Made by a program: the position numbers and the translations under genes
Assembly: GCA_009784425.1 (NCBI GenBank)
Contig: WRBR01000006.1
Location: 1 to 39,089 of the forward strand
From: Coriobacteriia bacterium
Lineage (GTDB): Bacteria; Actinomycetota; Coriobacteriia; Coriobacteriales; UBA8131
Reading direction: 5' to 3'
DNA length: 39,089 nucleotides
Notes under the pieces: generated by a model
Database searches by the model: none
The model's input: the letters and a program-made list of their open reading frames with translations, nothing else
What the model was told of the DNA's origin: nothing
Shown: positions 1 through 8,481 of the stretch, in pieces
How the letters are laid out: each line of letters opens with the position of its first letter
Position numbering within the stretch: position 1 is the stretch's first letter

Positions 1-67
1 CTTCAAAATCTTTTTTGGGTAAGAAAGGCGGGTGCACCAGCACTTCTGCTTGAAAAGTATAAAGTGA

Positions 68-328
68 GGGCGGCTTCGCCGCCCAAAGAGTGTCGCACGC
101 TTGCGCGTGCGCGCGGCGGAATACTAAGGTTCCGCCGCATGACTTGATAGGGTCGCGCTTAGCGCGACGGCTGAGCTGCAAATCTCCGTGCCAGACCTAT
201 TGCAAGGTAACTTGTGCTGGCGGTGGCTTTGTGCAAACACGCGGGGAGCGAAGTGGGCTTATTTCTAATTGACGCTTTACTAAGATAAGCGGTGTCTAGT
301 AAAGGTACTATCGCGCTGTATTTAGTAC
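68..328. repeat. Tract of six short perfect-stem hairpins
   Basis: GGGCGGC-TTC-GCCGCCC (68-84); CGCACGC-TTGC-GCGTGCG (94-111); GCGGCGGAA-N8-TTCCGCCGC (113-138); GTCGCGC-TTA-GCGCGAC (152-168); CTTTACTA-N14-TAGTAAAG (275-304); GTACTA-N12-TAGTAC (305-328). Confidence 0.7.
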
Positions 329-347
329 TTTTTTGTGCTGTAGTGAG

Positions 348-653
348 TCACGGGTTTGGCACGGGCTTTCTGTTGAGGATCTTCAGTTTTGAGAATCCAA
401 AGAGTTTACTGAGCCCCACTTGGATTTCTTCGCCTTTCAGGAGTGCGTGGCTATGTACGCTGATGTTTTCATCAGAGTAAGAGTCATAGTCATCGGGTTG
501 GCCACTCGCGCCGATGATGATTTTGGGTACAAGGACCTGCACCCCAGGCTTACCTCAACAACCGCCCAGGGTCTCATAACCAGCCGTCAGGCTCACCACA
601 CCACCCTTTTTGACGATGTAATCCTTGGCTTCTTCAGAAAAAGTAATACCCAT
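348..653 (-). CDS. Candidate selenoprotein (resembles CC/Se-motif small (seleno)proteins); Sec at codon 33 (TGA at 557..555)
   Basis: Reverse strand reads MGITFSEEAKDYIVKKGGVVSLTAGYETLGGC-U-GKPGVQVLVPKIIIGASGQPDDYDSYSDENISVHSHALLKGEEIQVGLSKLFGFSKLKILNRKPVPNP. ATG at 653 is in frame with the 348..542 ORF; the only interruption is TGA, followed by a SECIS-like hairpin. Confidence 0.75.
524..554 (-). promoter_or_regulatory. Bacterial SECIS-like hairpin downstream of in-frame UGA
   Basis: After UGA: GGUAAGCCUG-GGGUGCA-GGUCCU-UGUACCC; 7-bp stem (one G-U), 6-nt loop beginning GGU, loop about 17 nt after UGA. The GCAGGUC loop region resembles the E. coli fdhF SECIS apex as I recall it. Confidence 0.7.
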
Positions 654-663
654 CCTTGCCTCC

Positions 664-1440
664 TTACTCCGCAATAGTGATGATGTCCTCGCGGTAGCTT
701 GCTTCTACCTTCTTGCCGGGTGGCACCACCAAAAAACGCTCGTTGTCCCAATTGCCCGCAATAAAGCTGCGGAGCAGAGAGCTGTCTCCTTCAAACTCTT
801 CCAGCGTCCACCCCAGCTCTTCAGCGCACTTTCTGGAGAGCTCGTCGTGAAAACGTGTGAACTCCTCGCCGGCAAACTCAGGCCAGTTTATCTTGCCTAA
901 ACGCGTGTAGTTCTCTTGCCACTCCTCATAAATGCTAACCAACTCTTCTGCGGTCTCCAGATCAAACTTCTCCGCATACTGGGCAACCATCATGTCGTGG
1001 CGCTTTTTGCCCGGCATGGGTGAGTTCTCAATCCAGCCGGCGCTGAACCAAAACGTACCGCCGTTTTCAAGGAAGAGTTTTTGATAGCGTTCCTTGGAGC
1101 CAAGATACAAGGTGATGCAGTCATGCGCCCGCGGAATAACCAGAGGGTATTTTGAAGAGGACAGACCTTCAACGCCGTTTGAACAAAGGCCGTATCCCAG
1201 CAAGATGGCATCAAACGGCTGGTCAAAGGGCGGATAACTGGTGTGTAGGTCTTCGCCGGAGTCTATGGCGTTGATCTCGTTTTGCAGGGCAACGGACAAG
1301 CCCCCAATGACATCATGCAAACCCCAGGAGAGCCAGGTGAAGTCGACGATATTCGTTGAGTGCGTAGCGAGCAAACTCAGCTCACGGAATAAAGCCTTGC
1401 AGGCAATAATTTTCAGACGAAGCATCGTGTGCGCTCGCAA
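664..1440 (-). CDS. DUF1638-like protein
   Basis: 258-aa ORF with GLHDVIGGL..LLGYGLCSNGVEGLSS..YPLVIPRAHDCITLYLGSKERY; clear paralog of 24011..24766. Real start may be MLRLK at 1425. Confidence 0.8.
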   Translation of the reverse strand: MRAHTMLRLKIIACKALFRELSLLATHSTNIVDFTWLSWGLHDVIGGLSVALQNEINAIDSGEDLHTSYPPFDQPFDAILLGYGLCSNGVEGLSSSKYPLVIPRAHDCITLYLGSKERYQKLFLENGGTFWFSAGWIENSPMPGKKRHDMMVAQYAEKFDLETAEELVSIYEEWQENYTRLGKINWPEFAGEEFTRFHDELSRKCAEELGWTLEEFEGDSSLLRSFIAGNWDNERFLVVPPGKKVEASYREDIITIAE

Positions 1441-1449
1441 TCTCTCATT

Positions 1450-2982
1450 TCACTCAAGCGACATGTTGCCGAGGAATTGCTCCTGGAACAACTCGTGCCC
1501 ACCAAGATTGATCTCTGTGGCGTTACGCGCTAAATCAACCAGCGGGTCCATCAAAGACGGGTTGAGGCAGATCTTGACAGCCCCAGAAAGCGAGCTGTTG
1601 CCAATGGAATACGTGCTTTCAGCAAGGTTTTTGGGCAGCAGGCCAACACTCACCGCACTGGCAACATCAAGGTTTTGCCCAAATCCACCTGCCAAAAACA
1701 CCTTAGAGGGGACCACACCGCCCATCTCACGCATCAAAATCTCAAAGCCGGAGCGCACAGCACTTTTTGCCAATTGAAACTGGCGGATATCCATCTGTGA
1801 CACATAGACCTCTTCAGTCAAATCAACCCTTCTTGACTCAATGTCCAAATCCAGACAGCCGCTTATGTCAACAATACCCTCACTCACCAACACCGCCATC
1901 AGATCAAGGAGTCCTGAGCCGCAGATACTCTTAGGTTTAGCAGCACCAATGGTATTAAGGGCAAAATCTTCCGGTGTTTTACGCACCTTAGTGATAGCCC
2001 CTCTTACGCTCCCTGATCCACATTCGATACAGCCGCCCTCAAACGCAGGGCCGGCGGCTGAGGCAGTGCAGATAATTCTCCCTTTGTGATTGAAGACCAG
2101 CTCACCATTGGTGCCCATGTCCATGAGCATGTAATCATCTTCATTGCCGAGGGCACAAATACCCGCGCTGAGGTCGCCGCCGATGTAGGCAGACAAAAAG
2201 GGAAGTATCAAACACTCGCAATCCAGGGTATTTGTATGGAAAACATCCCTGTAGGAGTAGCTCTTTTCATAGGTATACGCAGGCACAAAGGGGGCAAAGC
2301 CGAGAGAGCGGCAGGGCAGGCCGAGCAGGAGATAGGTCATGGTGGTATTACCGGCAATCACTATCCGCGTTATGAGAGAGGCATCAAAATCAAGCGCTTT
2401 GAGCATCCCCTTTATGGCACTATCGATCTGGGTGGTAATGACCCTTGAGAGCTCTCCCGCGTCGTCGAGGCTTGCGCTGATGCGCGAGATCACGTCAGCA
2501 CCGTAGGATAGTTGATTGTTGAGTTCTGCAAATGAGGCAGGGCTGTTGCCACTGCCAAGCTCAAGAAGCTTACCTACAACGGTAGTAGTTCCAATATCTA
2601 TGGCAATGCCAAATTCCCTTGACCCCTGACTTGCCGTGGCAACGGGGATTTCCAAATGGGAGTCCAACAGAATCTCGTATTCCTCAGCAGTGTCAGCATC
2701 ACAAATGACCACCTCAATGTCTTCTGTGATATGACTGGTGCAGGCAAGACGGCGCTGACCATTAATCTCAACCAGACACTTGCCACATTGCTTGACCCCG
2801 CCGCAATCTGCATTAATGGGAAGCTCCGCCTTGCGGATGACATCCAGTAGGTTGTCCCCCACCTCAACCTCACAGGTCTTTTCGTGTTGAGGAAATATCA
2901 CACGTTTTTTTGTGTTGGACACTGGGTCACCTCGTTCACTCCCAGAAGGGCACTGCTTTTTGGAGCTAGTATACCTCACCAA
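1450..2982 (-). CDS. Reductive activator of corrinoid proteins (RACo/RamA-like; 2Fe-2S ferredoxin domain plus ASKHA/DUF4445 domain)
   Basis: N-terminal INADCGGVKQCGKCLVEINGQRRLAC 2Fe-2S motif; IAIDIGTTTVVGKL and MLMDMGTNGELVF ASKHA motifs. A GTG at about 2922 preceded by CGAGGTGA is a likelier start. Confidence 0.88.
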   Translation of the reverse strand: MVRYTSSKKQCPSGSERGDPVSNTKKRVIFPQHEKTCEVEVGDNLLDVIRKAELPINADCGGVKQCGKCLVEINGQRRLACTSHITEDIEVVICDADTAEEYEILLDSHLEIPVATASQGSREFGIAIDIGTTTVVGKLLELGSGNSPASFAELNNQLSYGADVISRISASLDDAGELSRVITTQIDSAIKGMLKALDFDASLITRIVIAGNTTMTYLLLGLPCRSLGFAPFVPAYTYEKSYSYRDVFHTNTLDCECLILPFLSAYIGGDLSAGICALGNEDDYMLMDMGTNGELVFNHKGRIICTASAAGPAFEGGCIECGSGSVRGAITKVRKTPEDFALNTIGAAKPKSICGSGLLDLMAVLVSEGIVDISGCLDLDIESRRVDLTEEVYVSQMDIRQFQLAKSAVRSGFEILMREMGGVVPSKVFLAGGFGQNLDVASAVSVGLLPKNLAESTYSIGNSSLSGAVKICLNPSLMDPLVDLARNATEINLGGHELFQEQFLGNMSLE

Positions 2983-3042
2983 GTGTGTAAAATGTGAGAA
3001 TCTCCCGAGTGTTGGAGAGGTGTGACTTGCTGGAGGTGTTTT

Positions 3043-5052
3043 GTGAAGATTGGGATTGGAATTGATACCGGGGGGACCTACACGGATGCGGTTATCTATG
3101 ATTTTGAGAGTAAAGAAATCTTGGGGAGTTCAAAGGCTTTAACCACGAGGGAAAATCTTACCGTAGGAATCCTGGCAGCACTTGATGCCCTTGACCATGA
3201 CTTGGTTAAGGATGCCTCAAATGTCTCACTCTCCACAACGCTTGCTACCAACGCCTGCGTTGAAGACAGGGGTGGAAATGCCAAACTCATCTTCCTTGGC
3301 ATCGATGCCAGGGTCATAGACGAATACGGCGGCGCCTACGGGCTGCCACCTTCAAGCGAGATGTACCTACAGGAGAGCTTTACCAAATTCTCAGGCGAGA
3401 TGGAGCGCGAGCCCAACTGGGACCTGTTCCGCCAGAGCATCAAAAGTGGCTTTGAGGGCCTGGACGGTGTTGGCATCATTGAGAACAATGGCGTAAGAAA
3501 CGGTGGGATCATCGAGAAAAAAGCACGTAACATCTTTCAAGAGGAGCACAGGATTCCCGTTGTCTGTGCCCATGAACTCTTTGGTGAGCTCAACTGCTTG
3601 CAGCGGGGCGCCAGCACACTATTGAATGCCCGCTTGTTTCCTATAATCCACGAGTTTTTGCAAGCCATAAAGCTGGCTATGACGCTCCGCGGCATCAATG
3701 CAACTATCAGCATCGTCAGAAGCGACGGCAGCCTCATGACGGATAGCCTTGCCTATTCGCGCCCTGTTGAGACATTGCTCTGTGGTCCTGCTGCCAGTGT
3801 GATAGGCAGCGCCTATCTTGCAACAACGCAAAACTCCCTTATCATCGACATGGGTGGAACAACAAGCGACATAGCCCTGATACAAAACAAAGTGCCGGTT
3901 AAGGTCACCAACGGAATCGACATAGGAAGGTGGAAAACCTTTGTTGATGGTCTCTACATCAAAACCATTGGCCTCGGCGGTGACACTGCCGTTCATTATG
4001 ATGCCAAGGGTGTGTATCTGGAGGAGTATCGGATTGTCCCCCTCTCGGTGGCTGCTGATAAGCATCCCTGCATCATAGAAAACCTCAAGCGGCTGCCCAT
4101 CAGCAAAAAGAAGTTCAAGAGCTTTGCCTATGAGCACTACACTTTGATAAAAGACATCAAGGAGAGCGTGCGCCACTCAGCGAGAGCAAAAGAGCTTTGC
4201 GCCTCCTTAATAGAGGAGCCAGTCAGTCAAAGAGAGTTGACTATCAGAGCACACAAGCTGGGAGTCTCTACGGCAGAACTCTCTCAGTTGATTAAAGAAG
4301 GCATTATCCAGGTAATTGGACTCACCCCTACCGACATCATGCACATCAAGGGTGATTTCAGTGGATTCTCCACACAGGCCGCTAGCTTGGCGGCAGAGTA
4401 CGTAGCGCAGGAGTTGAATGAGTCCGTTGACGAGCTCTGCTACCACGTGTATGACAGGGTCAAACAGAGGATGTACGCCAGCATCGTTAACGCCCTGCTG
4501 GAGAACAAGAGTGGCTCAGCCTTTAGCATAGACCTACAAGAGAGCATAAGCAGCATGATCTCTGAAAGCTACAAAGAGGTGAGTTCTCCTGAGCCTGATG
4601 TGCCGATTACCCTGACCTATCAGACAGATTACTCGCTCATGGGAGTTGGTGCCCCTACGCACATCTTCTTAAGTGACGTTGCCAGTCTGCTCAACACAAA
4701 GGCAATGCTGCCAAAACACCACGAGGTGGCTAATGCCCTGGGTGCTATCGTCAGCAATGTGCAAGCAAGCTGCGTGGTGGAGATTCGCCCAAGCGCCAAG
4801 CCGGATGGAAGCGTTTACTATACCGTGTTTGGCCCCGGAGAAAACAAGAGTTTTGGCGGACTCCCCAAAGCCGAGGAATATGCACTGGCTCAGGCGGAGT
4901 TGGGAGCACAGAATGAGGTTTACAAACGTGGAGCTGCCGGCAAGGTCTTGATAAGCAGCAAAGTGGAGCGCAGTGAGTTTAAAGAAGATGGTCTAGAAGT
5001 ATTCTTAGGCTCAAAGGTTAGAGCCCAGGGAGTTGGTTCAATAGGTCTCTGA
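3043..5052 (+). CDS. Hydantoinase/oxoprolinase (HyuA-like) family protein, no HyuB partner alongside
   Basis: KIGIGIDTGGTYTDAVIYD, STTLATNACVEDRGG, LIIDMGGTTSDIALI motifs. ORF is open from 3022; GTG at 3043 has GGAGG upstream. Confidence 0.8.
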   Translation: MKIGIGIDTGGTYTDAVIYDFESKEILGSSKALTTRENLTVGILAALDALDHDLVKDASNVSLSTTLATNACVEDRGGNAKLIFLGIDARVIDEYGGAYGLPPSSEMYLQESFTKFSGEMEREPNWDLFRQSIKSGFEGLDGVGIIENNGVRNGGIIEKKARNIFQEEHRIPVVCAHELFGELNCLQRGASTLLNARLFPIIHEFLQAIKLAMTLRGINATISIVRSDGSLMTDSLAYSRPVETLLCGPAASVIGSAYLATTQNSLIIDMGGTTSDIALIQNKVPVKVTNGIDIGRWKTFVDGLYIKTIGLGGDTAVHYDAKGVYLEEYRIVPLSVAADKHPCIIENLKRLPISKKKFKSFAYEHYTLIKDIKESVRHSARAKELCASLIEEPVSQRELTIRAHKLGVSTAELSQLIKEGIIQVIGLTPTDIMHIKGDFSGFSTQAASLAAEYVAQELNESVDELCYHVYDRVKQRMYASIVNALLENKSGSAFSIDLQESISSMISESYKEVSSPEPDVPITLTYQTDYSLMGVGAPTHIFLSDVASLLNTKAMLPKHHEVANALGAIVSNVQASCVVEIRPSAKPDGSVYYTVFGPGENKSFGGLPKAEEYALAQAELGAQNEVYKRGAAGKVLISSKVERSEFKEDGLEVFLGSKVRAQGVGSIGL

Positions 5053-5064
5053 ACAACCAATCTG

Positions 5065-5208
5065 TCCCAAAATAATCAAATTAGTCATAGTGGCAAACGC
5101 GTCAAGATAGGCGCTCAACCAATGTGGCTGATAAGTCCTATATTTTCATACAAACAACCAGAGACGTTTTTAGCCTGCGTTTGTATCCTCTTTAATGAGG
5201 AATTGTAG
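5065..5208 (+). promoter_or_regulatory. Copy A of a 144-nt conserved intergenic element
   Basis: TCCCAAAATAATCAAATTAGTCATAGTGG..ATGTGGCTGATAAGTCC..ATACAAACAACCAGAGACGTTT..GCGTTTGTATCCTCTTTAATGAGGAATTGTAG; same length and gapless against 27167..27310 and 38573..38716. Confidence 0.8.
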
Positions 5209-5278
5209 CGTGTGGAAAGGTGTGCGCCCTGCAACTCATTTAAATATTTGAAGCAAGTTCGTAGTAAGGAGGCCGCTT

Positions 5279-5920
5279 ATGACAAGGACCGAAGAAATCT
5301 TTGAGTTAATACTCAGAGGCAAAGCAAAGGATATCTCTGACAAAGTTACTGAGGCAATCAATGCCGGAGATGACCCAAAGGAGTTGATGAATGCTGGGAT
5401 GATTGCCGCAATGGATGAGATTGGAGAAAGGTTTGCGCAAGGCGAGATCTTTGTCCCGGAGATGATGGTATCGGCTAAAGCCATGCAAAAGGGCCTTGAG
5501 ACACTTAAACCTTTTCTGTCTGAAGATGACAGCGTAGGTATCGGCACCCTGGTCATTGCCACCGTTGCCGGCGACCTGCACGACATTGGCAAAAATCTCG
5601 TAGCCATGATGCTTGAGAGTGCCGGATTTGAAGTAATCGACCTTGGCTGCGATGTTCCTGTTGATAGCTTCATCAACGCAGTTAAAGAAAACCCCAAAGT
5701 ATCGATAGTGTGCTGCTCTGCTCTGCTCACCACCACCATGCCTGCCATGAAGGAGGTCATCAACGGTCTCATTGAAGCCGGTGTGAGGGAGCAGGTCAAG
5801 GTGCTCATAGGCGGCGCTCCCGTTTCACAGAGTTTCTGTGACGAGATTGGTGCCGACGGCTACGGTGAAGATGCCGCAGCTGCCATCAAGCTCGCAAAGG
5901 CAATAGTAGCCGCTGCGTGA
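5279..5920 (+). CDS. Methyltransferase-cognate corrinoid protein (MttC/MtbC-like)
   Basis: B12-binding motif DLHDIGKNLVAMMLESAGFEVIDLGCDVP, then SALLTTTM and GGAP; N-terminal cap domain. Confidence 0.93.
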   Translation: MTRTEEIFELILRGKAKDISDKVTEAINAGDDPKELMNAGMIAAMDEIGERFAQGEIFVPEMMVSAKAMQKGLETLKPFLSEDDSVGIGTLVIATVAGDLHDIGKNLVAMMLESAGFEVIDLGCDVPVDSFINAVKENPKVSIVCCSALLTTTMPAMKEVINGLIEAGVREQVKVLIGGAPVSQSFCDEIGADGYGEDAAAAIKLAKAIVAAA

Positions 5921-5998
5921 CACTTAAACAAAAATGATGAGATTTGAGTTTATTCAGAAGAACAATAATCATGATTCTTCATCAGGAAGGGATTTATT

Positions 5999-6907
5999 AT
6001 GGAGATAACACCTTTGTTTGTTTTTCAGATTTTGGTTGTGGTAATGGGTGCGGTTTTTCTCGTAATTCTATTTGTTGACTTAAGAAAGAACAGAGACGAA
6101 CTCAAAGGAAAGAAGGGGTGGCTTAATCTGAGTATTGCCGGTGTTATTACCCAGTTCTTTGATACTTTGGGTATTGGTTCTTATGGACCTCTCACCGCAT
6201 GGTTCAAGATAACAAAGGCAATGCCGGACAAACTGATTCCGGGAACTCTTAATACCTGTACTGTTGTTACCTGCCTCTTTATGACCTTGGCGTATACAAC
6301 AGTCATAGAAGTTGAAGTTGTCACTCTCTTTACCCTGGTTGCAGCCGCCACCCTGGGCGCCGTCATAGGCGCGGGCATTGTCAGTAAGCTGAATCAAACA
6401 TTCATCAGAATTGGCATGGGCGTAGCACTGATCATCGTGGTATGCGTTATGCTGGCCGGCATCTTTGGCTTAATGCCCGTTGGTGGCGAGGCCATAGGTT
6501 TGGCTCTTCCGCAATTGATTATCTCTGCCGTAATCTGTTTTGCTCTCGGCGCGCTAATGACGATCGGCGTTGGCTGCTACGCACCGATGATGGCCCTGGT
6601 CTTTGCCATGGGACTCAGCCCTGCAGTGGCCTTTCCCATCATGATGGGATCCTGCGCCTTTTTGATTCCTGCCGCCGGCATGAGATTCATCAGAGAAAAC
6701 AAGAAGGACAACCCCACGTATAACAAAAAAGCGTCTCTCTGTGTCAACTTTGTTGGCTGTATAGGCGTGGCTGTAGCCGTTTTCATCGTGGTATCCATAC
6801 CGCTTACGGCACTGAAGTGGCTCGTCTGCGCAGTACTTATCTATACCTCCATAATGTTGCTCAGAGACGGCTTTAAGGGCAGAAAAGCTGCCAAAGAAGC
6901 TGCTTAA
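5999..6907 (+). CDS. TauE/SafE-family permease-like membrane protein
   Basis: 302 aa, multiple hydrophobic helices, LGIGSYGPLTAWFK and TIGVGCYAPMMALVFAMGLSP repeats typical of the family. Confidence 0.75.
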   Translation: MEITPLFVFQILVVVMGAVFLVILFVDLRKNRDELKGKKGWLNLSIAGVITQFFDTLGIGSYGPLTAWFKITKAMPDKLIPGTLNTCTVVTCLFMTLAYTTVIEVEVVTLFTLVAAATLGAVIGAGIVSKLNQTFIRIGMGVALIIVVCVMLAGIFGLMPVGGEAIGLALPQLIISAVICFALGALMTIGVGCYAPMMALVFAMGLSPAVAFPIMMGSCAFLIPAAGMRFIRENKKDNPTYNKKASLCVNFVGCIGVAVAVFIVVSIPLTALKWLVCAVLIYTSIMLLRDGFKGRKAAKEAA

Positions 6908-6956
6908 TGCTCACTAAACGATAAGAAAGAAAACCATCAGGAAAGGAGGCGACCAT

Positions 6957-8426
6957 ATGAGAACGAACGTAAGGGCTGGTTTTAAGCAGTCCGGAGGCTT
7001 TGGCATCAACATGTTCACAGATGATGAGCTCTACGCCCTCCATCTCTCTACTATGGAAGTCATGAACGACGTGGGCATCGGGATCAAGGATCCAGTTGCT
7101 CAAGAGGCATTGTATTCCGTTGGCTGTAGAGTCGACAAAGCAAAGGGGGTAGTACGCTTCCCAGCTTATGTGGTGGAAGACGCCATTCGTAAGGCACCGG
7201 CTTCTGTCACCTTTGCGGCAAGAAACCCCGAAAAAGACCACGTGCTCGAGGACAACCGTGTAGGATTCACCAATTTTGGTGAAGGCATCATGATCAATGA
7301 CATCTACACAGGTGAACACCGTCAAACGGTGAAGAAGGATGTTGCCCAGGCTGCCCTCATGGCTGACTGGTGTAGCGCCATCGACATCCATGAGCGCGCG
7401 ATTGCCGCCCAGGATACACCGGCCATCATCGCTCCTCTACATGAGTCACAGGTCAACATCACCAACACTTCCAAGCATTTGACGCAGGGCTGCGGAAACG
7501 TCCGTAATCTGCGGAGAATCCACAAGATGATGAGCTACATCGCCGGGTCTGAAGAGGCTTTCAGGGCTCGCCCAATCTATAGCACCATCACCTGCCCCAT
7601 CAGCCCCCTGCAAATAGCTCCTGAGTCGAGTGAGTTGATTATGGAATGTGCCCACTTGGGTATTCCCATCACCATTATCTCCATGGCGCTGGCAGGCGGC
7701 ACCACTCCCGTGACCCTGGCAGGCACCTTGATAACCCATAACGCAGAGGTGCTGGCTGCCATAACCTTGTCGCAGGCAACGGTTCCCGGCGCTCCCATAG
7801 TCTATGGTAGCTCCACCACCATCATGGACCTGAGGTACACCACCTCACCGGTAGGCTGTCCAGACTTGGCCATTATCAATGCAGCAGTAGCTAAACTGTC
7901 CCAATTCTATCGTTTGCCGAGCTGGGTTGCCGGTGGATAGGGGGATAGCAAAGTCGCCGACGGTCAAGCTGCTCACGAGAAGACACTCACCGCCTTATTA
8001 CCCGCCTTGGCAGGTGCCAATGTGATTTATGGTCTGGGAATGTTGGAAATGGGCATCACATTTGACTTCGCACAGCTCGTGATAGACAACGAGATCGCCG
8101 AAATGGTCAAGTACATAGTTAAGGGTATTGATATCAGCGATTACAACATGGCAACCAATGTGATCAAGGAGGTCGGCATTGGTGGCGAATTTGTAACGCA
8201 TGAGCATACCTATGACAACTTCAGAACCGCTCAGTCTCACTCTACCCTCTTTAATCGCGCCATGCGCGAAAGCTGGATGGCAGCAGGAGGAAAAGATCTG
8301 CTGGAGGCGGCAACTGAAAAGGCAAAATGGGTTCTGGAGAACCACAAGCCCGACCCACTACCCAGTGGCGCTGCTGAGCTGATGGAAGATATCATCGCCG
8401 AAGCCGCTGCTGAAGAAGGCGTTTAA
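6957..8426 (+). CDS. mttB: Trimethylamine methyltransferase MttB-like, pyrrolysine-containing (TAG 7938..7940, residue 328)
   Basis: ORFs 6957..7940 and 8007..8426 share a frame; read-through gives ..[47 protein letters not shown].., continuous MttB family sequence. RBS aaaggaggcgaccatATG. Confidence 0.93.
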
Positions 8427-8481
8427 CCGTCTGAATGCAAGAAACCTATCCTTACGCACTTGAAAGAGGAAGGAAAAAAAT

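Noticed and set aside
90-480. Small + strand ORFs (60 and 62 aa) at the left end
   Set aside because: They overlap the hairpin tract or run antisense to the selenoprotein candidate and have no recognisable sequence.
5065-5208. Cobalamin or known THF riboswitch for the 144-nt element
   Set aside because: I could not see the cobalamin B12-box or a THF riboswitch consensus by eye; an Rfam scan is needed to be certain.
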